Origin: Campanula takesimana
Taxonomy: Eukaryota > Streptophyta > Magnoliopsida > Asterales > Campanulaceae
DNA: 64,000 nucleotides
Assembly: GCA_026119855.1 (NCBI GenBank)
Contig: JAOWBW010001902.1
Span: 102,095 to 166,094, forward strand
Direction of reading: 5' to 3'
Shown here in pieces: positions 23,514-33,672 of this stretch. A model generated the notes under the pieces. The model was not told where the DNA came from. It did no database searches and saw only the letters and a list, made by a program, of their open reading frames with translations. The number at the start of each line of letters is the position of its first letter. The first letter of the stretch is position 1. The translations under genes and the position numbers were made by a program.

Positions 23514-23944
23514 TGATGAAGATCAAGATAGAGATATATTTTAATGATAGAGATAAGAATAGGAATAGATTTATTTTAATTATTATGGTTATTTTAATGT
23601 ATTTTCGGATTTAATAATTAGTAGGTAATAATTTCATGCTTAGAAGTAGTTTTAGGGTTTATTTTGTTATTTTAGGCTTCTATTAGGTTACCATATAGAT
23701 TAGGATTGATTATTAATAAACTTTTGATTGATATTGAGTGTTTACTCTCTATTTCCTAATAGTGATTGAATTCATTTTGGATGCCAACTTTAGTATTGAT
23801 TAAATTCTGCTAGGTTGAAGATCATTTACTAGTATCGATTAAATTCTACTAGTTTCGATTATCTATCCCATCGTTTACGAGTATCGATTGAATTCTACCG
23901 TATTCGATTATTTATCTCTTTTATGCTTCCGCTTCTCTACATCA
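23514..23944 (+). repeat. 3' LTR of the short LTR element (431 bp)
   Basis: TGATGAAGATC to TACATCA, followed by CCTTT and the resumed Copia sequence. Uninterrupted partner of 20876-22927. Confidence 0.88.
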
Positions 23945-23949
23945 CCTTT

Positions 23950-25023
23950 TCTCCAACCTACCTTTACTACCACTTCTCTGGTACCAACTTCCCCCACCGA
24001 TACACCCAATTCTCCTACCACCCCCACGCCTACATCACCTACTGCCACTCCTTCCGCACCCGCACCTCTCCCCTCACCCGACCCTAATGCCATCCCCACA
24101 CCAGTTCCTATGCCTACCATCCCCAACCCACCATCTCTTCTTTCGAGTCCTCTCACCCGTCTCAGAAATAATATCCGAAAACCCTTTCAAAAATTGAACC
24201 TGCATGCTATTCTTACCACCTCTCCATTTGAACCTTCTACTTACACCCAAGACCTCAAATTTCCTATTTGGCGCAGTGCCATGCAAAAAGAATATGAAGC
24301 CTTGGTTCACAATCATACATGGGATTTCGTTCCTCCCTCTTCCTCTAATAACCCCATTGGATGTAAATGGATTTTCCGAACAAAATATAAACCGGATGGC
24401 ACAATCGTTCGTCACAAAGCTCGCCTTGTTGCTAAAGGTTTTCATCAACGTCCTGGTATTAATTATTTTGAGACTTTCAGTCCGGTTGTTAAGTCCGGCA
24501 CTATTCGCATTGTTATCACTCTTGCTGTCACCTCTGGATGGTCACTTCGTCAGGTGGATATTAATAATGCATTCTTACAGGGCACTCTTACTGATGATGT
24601 TTATATGATCCAGCCTCCAGGTTTTGTTGACCCTTCCTTTCCGTCTCATGTGTGCAAGCTCCGTCAAGCAATCTATGGCCTCAAGCAGGCTCCTCATGCT
24701 TGGTATACTGAATTGAAGCACTACTTACAGTCTGTGGGGTTTTCCAACTCCAAATCTGATACATCACTTTTCAGTCTCCGCTCTTCCGAAGGTACTTTAT
24801 TTCTTTTGGTATATGTGGACGATATTATTATTACTGGGTCTAGCACTACACAGTTAGAATCTTTTATCGCCGCATTCTATGCCCGGTTTTCCCTCAAAGA
24901 TCTTGGTAATTTATCTTATTTTCTTGGTGTTGAAGTTCTTCCTCACCCACATGGTCTCTTTCTCTGTCAGCAGAAATATATCCAAGATCTTCTACTTCGC
25001 ACTAATATGGAAGAGGCTAAACC
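23950..25023 (+). pseudogene. Reverse transcriptase remnant of the Ale-type Copia
   Basis: Open from the Pro/Thr-rich linker (LQPTFTTTSLVP) through the RVT_2 domain: WRSAMQKEYEALVHNHTWDFVP, GCKWIFRTKYKPDG, HKARLVAKGFHQ, the QVDINNAFLQG motif, IYGLKQAPHAWY, catalytic YVDDIIITG (about 24808-24837) and LKDLGNLSYFLGVEV. It ends in MEEAKPV at 25023, where a Gypsy LTR begins. About 150 residues that should lie between here and the RNase H tail at 33244 are missing. Confidence 0.9.
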
Positions 25024-27960
25024 TGTAATGACCCGAAAACCCGTCTCTATTTCTCAGTAGTAAATATTTATTTATTTGTTTATTTGATCATTTATCATTT
25101 ATTTAAATATTTATGTGTGCATTTTTATATTTCATAATATTTTTATGACTAGCATTTTACTTGACCATTTGTGTTAGTGTGGAGTTAGTGAGTCTTAGTT
25201 GATAGTGGGGGAAAATGGGTTTAATTGTTCTAGGTGGTTGTAGAGGGACCTAAGTGAAACCTTTTCTTTTATCATCTTACTCCCTCCCTCACCTCCCTCC
25301 CTCACTTCTCACACACACACACACACTCAATCAGTCTTCTCTCTCTCCTCCATGGAAACAGGTAAGAAAGATCTCTCCTTCTCTCTTCATTTTAACCATC
25401 TTCCTCCCATTATTTTTTAATGCTCATTTTGTGAAAAATGTTTAGATCGTCGATAGGATCGTGTAGAGATAAGAAATTTCGAATTCCGTCAACTTTGATA
25501 AATTCCAAGTAAGTCACTAAATCCCCCTATTTATGCTTAAAATTCATCATGTATGTTGTATGTGTTGATATATGGGTTTATGTTCTTGTTTTAGAAATTT
25601 ATACTTGAAATTGTGCAAGAACTCATATGAACTTGATTTTGGAAGCCATGGAAGAAATTGTTGTTCTTGAAGTGATTTGTGAAGATTAGGTGATGGATTG
25701 TTGGATTGTGATGATGAGTTATGTGTTGTTTGATATATTTGTAGTTAAATGGGGTTTTAATGGAGTTAGAATTGGTTTGGGTCGAGCTCCACAATGGTGG
25801 GGAGGTATAAGGGTTGTTATATCAGGATTTAGGACAAAAGGAGTGAAATTCGGGTGTATTTTGGGGTATGGGCGGTCGCCCACTTAGTTTTGGGCGACCT
25901 CCCACTAAATCAGCTTCATTTAGCTTGGTAACAGGGTTCCAGGCGCTCGCCCACTCAATTCTTGGCGCCCGCCCACTTTTTCCAGAATTTAGGTCGATCT
26001 TCCGGAGGCCATAACTTCTTCGTCCGGAGTCCGTTTTAGGCGTGTAAACTGTCGTTTCGAAGCTCTCTTCGAGTAATAAAAGATGGGATAGGTTGTTTAG
26101 TTAAGTTATAAGTTTTATACTTCGGGATTTTATTGGGTGTTTGAGGTTAAGAGGAGTTGTATCGATCCATTGTGATCAAGTTTTGCAAATCCAATTGAGT
26201 GACTTTGTTGAGTTGTTGTGATCATATTTGTGATATAAGTGAGGATTTCATACTTTGAGACCCTTTAATTGAAAGTTATTTTACTGATCGAATTGATTTT
26301 AGGATAAGACTTGGTCTAGGTTTTAGGCGATGTCCTATAGTACCTAGAGGGTTGTTATTGAACACCAAAGTATAGGGTTTAGTCCGGTTGTGATCATGTT
26401 CTACTAAGTGTAACCTTTTGGATTCGTTATGAACGGATGTAAAGCGTGAATTGGGTACCTACGGTTTGATTAACCTTAAGGTGTATTCATTCGGATTTCC
26501 TATTTGGAATTCCAGGTGTGATGAGATGGTTGAGTTCATAGTCCTAGTATATCTTTATGAGTAAATGTTTAGGGTCATTTTGGTAATAGTCATTGTACTA
26601 TTTGTGAGCGACCGTTTGGGTTGTGCTCTTTATGAGTAACTTGTGGGTATCATCTTTAGGATGTGTTTGGTATGTGCCTTATCTTGGAATCATCATGTTT
26701 TTAATGATCACTGTTGTTGGGCTCTTTATGAGTAGATCGTTTATCATTGTTGTTGAACTCTTGTTGAGAAGCTTCTTGTATTCGTTGTTGTTGAACTCTT
26801 CATGAGTAATCGTTTGCATCCTTATGGTGACTAGTTTGTATGGTTCCCTACTTTGGAATCATTGGTTGTTTATCATGCTAGTATTTATTACTTAACCTTT
26901 ATTTGGAAAGTCCAGCTGGTACTTGTGTTCGAGTCAGGCAATGGATAATGTTATAATGGCATGAGCCAAGTCCAGTATAACATCGCCCATTGGTCCTTCT
27001 TTCCCCTTCCAGATTGGCCTTGGTTGGGATGAGCTAGTTCCCTTTTGTGAGTATTCTAGCTAGACGTTTTGGGTTTTGACTTTGTGTCATCTCCCCTGTC
27101 CTTTGTGACATGTTACATTGTTATGGTTCCGGTACCGGGGTTATGATCTTCAGCTGTTTATGCTACTACGAAGATTGGTTGATTGATTGATTATTCGGTT
27201 CTGTCCGAGGTTCTCTTCAGCTGTTATGCTGCTATGGTTGATGGATTGATTGGTTGGTTCTGACCGGGTTCTTATCTTCAGCCGTTTGTGCTACTACGAA
27301 GATTGATTGTTTGGTTGATGGGTTGGTTCTGCGCAGAGGCTTCTTTGTTATATCCGTTTGGTGAAACCTTGGCTCGGTATCCTTTGTAACGTGTTTATTT
27401 CAGTCTTATGTGTTGCATGATGAGTTAGTCGTTATTTCCAACTGGTATGGGACAGTTGGCGATAGGGAGCTTTCTCATTTGTTGTTATGTGATTTACTTG
27501 TTCAGTTATATCGTTGATTTGCATGATATTATGCCATGTAGCTGCATTAGTAACTTACTGAGATTTTATCTCACCCCGTTCTTTTATCCTTGTTTTTCCT
27601 TAACCACCCCCCCAGGGAAGCAAGTGGTAGCGTTATGAGGTCCGTTGTAGCGGGAAATCTTCTGAGCAGGTTGACCTTCTTTGGGGTAGTTGATCTTCGG
27701 AGTTCTTATGTATCATTGTAGCGGGATTTGTGGTCATTTAGTGTTATGTAGCTATTATTATCTTTTGGGTATTATATTATTATAAGTGTTCTTGCTTCCG
27801 CGTTGTATTTAGTCTCCGAGTTATAATCTCGTTGAGGTGTCATGTGATGGTTTTGGTTTCATAGTCGAATTCATGTGCCCGGTTTGGTATTTAGCATTTG
27901 TGGAGATGTTTATTATGTAAATTTATATTTATGGGTTTTTAGAATTTCCGGGGTGTGACA
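25024..27960 (+). repeat. 5' LTR of the Gypsy derivative (2937 bp)
   Basis: Very similar to 30358-33243. Visible differences: about 77 bases near 27345-27425 absent from the 3' copy, and about 27 bases near 26416 absent here but present in the 3' copy. It contains a (CA)n run (25310-25326) and a block of four GGGCG...GCCCAC words (25870-25976). Small frames within it are not conserved proteins. Confidence 0.9.
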
Positions 27961-30357
27961 GTTGGTATCAGAGCAATGGTTTTAGATCTTGAAGGAGAAT
28001 AAGAACTCTGATATTGAATAGGTTTCAATACTTGGGTGTTATAACTTTGAGCGGTTTAGGAAACTAAGTTTTCTTGAAAGATGAGGTTAAGGTAGAAGTT
28101 GGTTGAGTTATGAGTCATGATATTGACGTCGAGTGTTTCTTTTCTTGTGGTATATCAAGTACAGAATTGGTGTCAATGGTGTTGGTTCCATTGGGGTTAG
28201 ATGGTTTGAGAATCGAGAGTGCGAGTTTTGAAGGCTTGGGCATATCTATTCCGTAAAGTGGACAGCGTTTCGTGCTATGTTCGCATGTTTGTTATCATTC
28301 ATGGATTCATGTTGAGGTGTATTCCCGAATGGGGAACTACGTGATTGCTACTAGTATGTATAGGGTGATTTAGTTATGTCACCTATGCGGGATATTGATG
28401 AGTTAAGTGGTATGGTTTAGCTTTCTACATGGTACAAATTTCTTGTGCGCCATCGATAGGTGGAGAATATTTCTATATTGGTATGTTTGACATTGTTTAA
28501 AAGCATACTAGGTATATATATATAATGTTCAGGTTCTATATTGAAAATCAGAAAATCTTATTATAAGGTTGTGCTGGGAATTTAGCTTATTCAGTTGGCA
28601 ATACTAATGTTGAAGCCTTGAGTATAATTTATACTAGGTGCGATATGTCGCTTGACCGATAGGGAACTTGGGTTATATGATGAGTTGATATGGGCTATAA
28701 TACTGATAGGTGAATCAGTGAACATATAGTATCGGTTGGGTTAAAAGAGTTAAAGATTCAATTTGAGAATTTCTTGATAGGAGTTTTTCTTTACTTTTAG
28801 TACATCTACGTGAGTGCATCGAAATTGTTTAGTATGAGGAAATACTTAATTTATTATGGGTCATAATAAGAAGTTGAGTTATGATACTTTTGGGATCATT
28901 TTAATACATGACTGGAGTTGAGTTAAAGCAATACGAGTTAGGAGTATATTGTGGGAGTTATAATCATTAATGATGGTGAGCGCGTTAAGTTTAAAGGAGT
29001 AGACATATTTAGAGAAGGTGAGAATTCCTCGAACAATATTAAAGGCATTGTTGGGTTTTAGTGAACAGTTGTCACATGGTTCTGAATTTTTTCTTGGTGG
29101 CGTCCTCGTTTGGATTAAGGATTTGTAAAGGAAATTGGGTATAGCTACTTTGGCATATTAAAGGATACTATGATTTTGTATTGGGACGGAGCAGTTTATT
29201 GAATATTTCGGATTATTAGTGATCATTTGTAATATCTTTTAGAGTTGTAAGTTGTAATATATTAATATTTATGAAAATAAAGATTGTGAAAATTTCGGAT
29301 CGTTACAGTTGCTACTTTAATGGTAATCCTTAGAGATATAGTCACGCGGTGAACATTTGGAGGATGGGAAATTTCTTTAGCTTTTCATAGTTTAAGAAGT
29401 TGAGTAAGCTCGAGATGGTTTAATGTTATGAATTTCTGGGAAGTAATATTAAGTATGCGATTATCTAATGGAAGTATCTTTACAGTATAATTAGGGTTGT
29501 GAATAAGACAAGTTTGTAGTATCTCGAGAATTATGTTTAAGAGAAATTTGGATTCGTCAATTTTGGCCTTGGGTATGGATTTTAGTTAGGAGTGAAGATA
29601 GTGATTAAAGAAGGTTCGGTACGAGAGATTACTATGTTGTAAGCATTATTTAAGTTTACTATATGATGGGTTAAGGTGGATAATATGGAAATTCGGGAAG
29701 AGACGGAACAAAAGTAGCCGTGGCTATTGGATCATTCGGGTATGTACTCTAAATTCGGGTTAATAAATAGAGCTATCTATGACTAGGGATTGATTGTGGT
29801 TTTATTGATATCGCCTTAGCAAACTATAGTTGTTTTTATGGGACCAAGTTTAGAAATGATGTTAATGTGTTATCAATGTTGGATAGTTATATGTTCTTCA
29901 AGTAGGTTGAGAAATACAAAGATTATGATTGTATTAGTTGTATTACATAAGGAAGATGACTTTTGTAGTGGAGTTGATTCCAAATACTATTGGGATAATG
30001 AAAAATAAAACCGATGAATGTTGGTGATTTAAGGGTTGATTGAGAGCATAACGCTAATCAGGATCAAATTAGTTATGTTTCATAATTGGTGATCAAGTGA
30101 TAGTCGTGGGAATTTGAAATCCCGGATGAAAGAAGAAGTTGACTTTAGAATGTTTAATACGAGTATACTTGATATATGTATGCATTCAATATGTGTTGGT
30201 TTATTGGAGTCTTGGAGACGACGTCTGGGATTTTTCATAAGCACTTGATTGGGACAATGAGTGCTTTATGAGAATCGATATTTTGTAGCCTCGATATGAC
30301 GGTGTTATGATTTTGACAAGTGAATTCGCGGGCGAATTCTTTTTAAGGAGGGTAGAT
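27961..30357 (+). other. Interior of the Gypsy derivative, non-coding
   Basis: Begins with the primer site and ends with the polypurine tract. I see no gag, protease, RT or integrase motif in any frame. Composition is T- and G-rich with many stops. A sequence AAAATTTCGGATCGTTACAG near 29286-29306 recalls an LTR edge but has no partner. Confidence 0.7.
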
Positions 30358-33243
30358 TGTAACGACCCGAAAACCCGTCTCTATTTCTCAGTAGTAAATA
30401 TTTATTTATTTGTTTATTTGCTCATTTATTATTTATTTAAATATTTATGTGTGCATTTTTATATTTCATAATATTTTTATGACTAGCATTTTACTTGACC
30501 ATTTGTGTTAGTGTGGAGTTAGTGAGTCTTAGTTGATAGTGGGGAAAAATGGGTTTAATTGTTCTAGGTGGTTGTAGAGGGACCTAAGTGAAACCTTTTC
30601 TTTTATCATCTTACTCCCTCCGTCACCTCCCTCCCTCACTTCTCACACACACACACACACACTCAATCAGTCTTCTCTCTCTCCTCCATGGGAAAAGGTA
30701 AGAAAGCTCTCTCCTTCTCTCTTCATTTTAACCATCTTCCTCCCATTATTTTTTAATGCTCATTTTGTGAAAAATGTTTAGATCGTCGATAGGATCGTGT
30801 AGAGCTAAGAAATTTCGAATTCCGTCAACTTTGATAAATTCCAAGTAAGTCACTAAATCCCCCTATTTATGCTTAAAATTCATCATGTATGTTGTATGTG
30901 TTGATATATGGGTTTATGTTCTTGTTTTAGAAATTTATACTTGAAATTGTGCAAGAACTCATATGAACTTGATTTTGGAAGCTATGGAAGAAATTGTTGT
31001 TCTTGAAGTGATTTGTGAAGATTAGGTGATGGATTGTTGGATTGTGATGATGAGTTATGTGTTGTTTGATATATTTGGAGTTAAATGGGGTTTTAATGGA
31101 GTTAGAATTGGTTTGGGTCGAGCTCCACAATGGTGGGGAGGTATAAGGGTTGTTATATCAGGATTTAGGACAAAAGGAGTGAAATTCGGGTGTATTTTGG
31201 GGTATGGGCGGTCGCCCACTTAGTTTTGGGCGACCTCCCACTAAATCAGCTTCATTTAGCTTGGTAACAGGGTTCCGGGCGCTCGCCCACTCAATTCTTG
31301 GCGCCCGCCCACTTTTTCCAGAATTTAGGTCGATCTTCCGGAGGCCATAACTTCTTCGTCCGGACTCCGTTTTAGGCGTGTAAACTGTCGTTTCGAAGAT
31401 CTCTTCGAGTACTAAAAGATGGGATAGGTTTTTTAGTTAAGTTCTAAGTTTTATACTTCGGGATTTTATTGGGTGTTTGAGGTTAAGAGGAGTTGTATCG
31501 ATCCATTGTGATCAAGTTTTGCAAATCCAATTGAGTGACTTTGTTGAGTTGTTGTGATCATCTTTGTGATATAAGTGAGGATTTCATACTTTGAGACCCT
31601 TTAATTGAAAGTTATTTTACTGATCGAATTGATTTTAGGATAAGACTTGGTCTAGGTTTTAGGCGATGTCCTATAGTACCTAGAGGGTTGTTATTGAACA
31701 CCAAAGTGTAGGATTTAGTCCGGTTGTGATCATGTTCTACTAAGTGTAACCTTTTGGAATCGTTTGGGGTGTTTAGAATTGGTTCGTTATGAACGGATGT
31801 AAAGCGTGAATTGGGTACCTACGGTTTGATTAACCTTAAGGTGTATTCATTTGGATTTCCTATTTGGAATTCCAGGTGTGATGAGATGGTTGAGTTCATA
31901 GTCCTAGTATATCTTTATGAGTAAATGTTTAGGGTCATTTTGGTAATAGTCATTGTACTATTTGTGAGCGACCGTTTGGGTTGTGCTCTTTATGAGTAAC
32001 TTGTGGGTATCATATTTAGGATGTGTTTGGTATGTGCCTTATCTTGGAATCATCATGTTTTAATGATCACTGTTGTTGGGCTCTTTATGAGTAGATCGTT
32101 TATCGTTGTTGTTGAACTCTTGTTGAGAAGCTTCTTGTATTCGTTGTTGTTGAACTCTTCATGAGTAATCGTTTGCATCCTTATGGTGACTAGTTTGTAT
32201 GGTTCCCTACTTTGGAATTATTGGTTGTTTATCGTGCTAGTATTTATTACTTAACCTTTATTTGGAAAGTCCAGCTGGTACTTGTGTTCGAGTCAGGCAA
32301 TGGATAATGTTATAATGGCATGAGCCAAGTCCAGTATAGCATCGCCCATTGGTCCTTCTTTCCCCTTCCAGATTGGCCTTGGTTGGGATGAGCTAGTTCC
32401 CTTTGGTGAGTATTCTAGCTAGACGTTTTGGGTTTTGACTTTGTGTCATCTCCCCTGTCCTTTGTGACATGTTACATTGTTATGGTTCCGGTACCGGGGT
32501 TATGATCTTCAGCTGTTTATGCTACTACGAAGATTGGTTGATTGATTGATTATTCGGTTCTGTCCGAGGTTCTCTTCAGCTGTTATGCTGCTATGGTTGA
32601 TGGATTGATTGGTTGGTTCTGACCGGGTTCTTATCTTCAGCCGTTTGTGCTACTACGAAGATTGATTGTTTGGTTGATGGGTTGGTTCTGCGCAGAGGCT
32701 TCTTTAGTCGTTATTTCCAATTGGTATGGGACAGTTGGCGATAGGGAGCTTTCTCATTTGTTGTTATGTGATTTACTTGTTCAGTTATATCGTTGATTTG
32801 CATGATATTATGCCATGTAGCTGCATTAGTAACTTACTGAGATTTTATCTCACCTCGTTCTTTTATCCTTGTTTTTCCTTAACCACCCCCCCCCCCCAGG
32901 GAAGCAAGTGGTAGCGTTATGAGGTCCGTTGTAGCGGGAAATCTTCTGAGCAGGTTGACCTTCTTTGGGGTAGTTGATCTTCGGAGTTCTTATGTATCAT
33001 TGTAGTGGGATTTGTGGTCGTTTAGTGTTATGTAGCTATTATTATCTTTTGGGTATTATATTATTATAAGTGTTCTTGCTTCCGCGTTGTATTTAGTCTC
33101 CGAGTTATAATCTCGTTGAGGTGTCATGTGATGGTTTTGGTTTCATAGTCGAATTCACGTGCCCGGTTTGGTATTTAGCATTTGTGGAGATGTTTATTAT
33201 GTAAATTTATATTTATGGGTTTTAGAATTTCCGGGGCGTGACA
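30358..33243 (+). repeat. 3' LTR of the Gypsy derivative (2886 bp)
   Basis: TGTAACGACCCG to GGCGTGACA. Partner of 25024-27960. The block of GC-rich words is at 31206-31318. A C-run near 32885-32897 is longer than in the 5' copy. Confidence 0.9.
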
Positions 33244-33465
33244 CTAGGTGCTATATATGTGGCTGCTAATCCATGTTTTCACTCCCGCATGAAACACCTA
33301 GCTCTGGACTATCATTTTGTTCGCGAACGGGTTCAGTCTCATAGTCTACGAGTCACCCATATTTCTGGTGATGATCAACTGGTCGATGCTTTAACCAAAC
33401 CACTACCGCGTACAAGGTTCTCCAAGATTGGTCTTTCCCTTCGGCCGTCCATCTTGCGGGGGGCA
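33244..33465 (+). pseudogene. RNase H C-terminal remnant of the Ale-type Copia
   Basis: Reads GAIYVAANPCFHSRMKHLALDYHFVRERV, then HISGDDQLVDALTKPLPRTRF, the conserved end of Copia RNase H, and finishes in LRGA just before the polypurine tract and 3' LTR. It is cut off from the RT part by the Gypsy derivative. Confidence 0.88.
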
Positions 33466-33665
33466 TGATAGCCATACTTCGAATGAGTCCTTCACAAGCC
33501 GTGACTTGCAAGACAAGTAGTACGGTTAGGGCTAGAATTCTAGGACAACATTTCATTAGATTTAGTCTTCAATATGTTTTCAAATTAGTTCTTATATTCC
33601 TGTATAAATAGGGGCCTCACAATATGTTTATTCATAAAATTTCCACTACTTTCATATGTTCAACG
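33466..33665 (+). repeat. 3' LTR of the Ale-type Copia (200 bp), now the immediate upstream DNA of PP2C
   Basis: TGATAGCCATAC to TTCAACG (last base changed from A). TATAAATA at 33603-33610 lies about 63 bp before the PP2C ATG. Transcription from it would begin near 33635 and give a leader of only about 35-40 nt carrying a four-codon upstream frame (ATG 33656, TGA 33668). Confidence 0.9.
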
Positions 33666-33672
33666 TTTGATT

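Larger units (their letters stand above)
20876..23944 (+). mobile_element. Short non-autonomous LTR retroelement (TRIM-like)
   Basis: Two LTRs of about 430 bp (20876-22927, interrupted; 23514-23944), each TGATGAAGATC to TACATCA. A primer site TGGTATTCAGAGCC starts two bases after the first; the purine-rich AGCCGAGGAGAA lies before the second. The interior is only 586 bp (22928-23513) and encodes no recognisable retroelement protein. Flanks CCTCT and CCTTT are a one-mismatch duplication. Without the nested solo LTR it is about 1.45 kb, so it depends on proteins from other elements. Confidence 0.8.
25024..33243 (+). mobile_element. Large non-coding Gypsy derivative (LARD-like)
   Basis: LTRs 25024-27960 and 30358-33243, both TGTAA(C/T)GACCCG to GTGACA. 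Primer site GTTGGTATCAGAGCAATGG at 27961; polypurine tract TTTTTAAGGAGGGTAGAT before 30358. The interior of about 2.4 kb has no sizeable reading frame on either strand. End sequences, primer site and a 70-bp LTR segment resemble the Tekay composite at 1995-14197, so it is probably mobilised by that group. No target duplication is present (AAACC left, CTAGG right), and Copia sequence is missing at the junction. Confidence 0.85.
17827..33665 (+). mobile_element. Ale/Retrofit-type Copia, heavily interrupted and deleted
   Basis: Flanked by a perfect TTTGA duplication (17822-17826 and 33666-33670). LTRs at 17827-18042 and 33466-33665; primer site at 18043; polypurine tract GCGGGGGGC just before the 3' LTR. 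Its own sequence is gag (18087-18800), integrase (18800-19217 and 20662-20875), RT (23950-25023) and the RNase H tail (33244-33465). Between these lie an inverted solo LTR, a short non-autonomous LTR element and an 8.2-kb Gypsy derivative. Protease and the first half of integrase are deleted. It is dead, but both LTRs remain. Confidence 0.9.

Noticed and set aside
25254..27638. Protein-coding frames in the Gypsy derivative LTR (for example 25690-25887)
   Set aside because: Short frames within LTRs, repeated in the other LTR, with no domain and no codon bias.
33667..33672. A TTG start upstream of the PP2C ATG
   Set aside because: These codons lie in the duplicated target site; the ATG at 33673 is the normal plant start.
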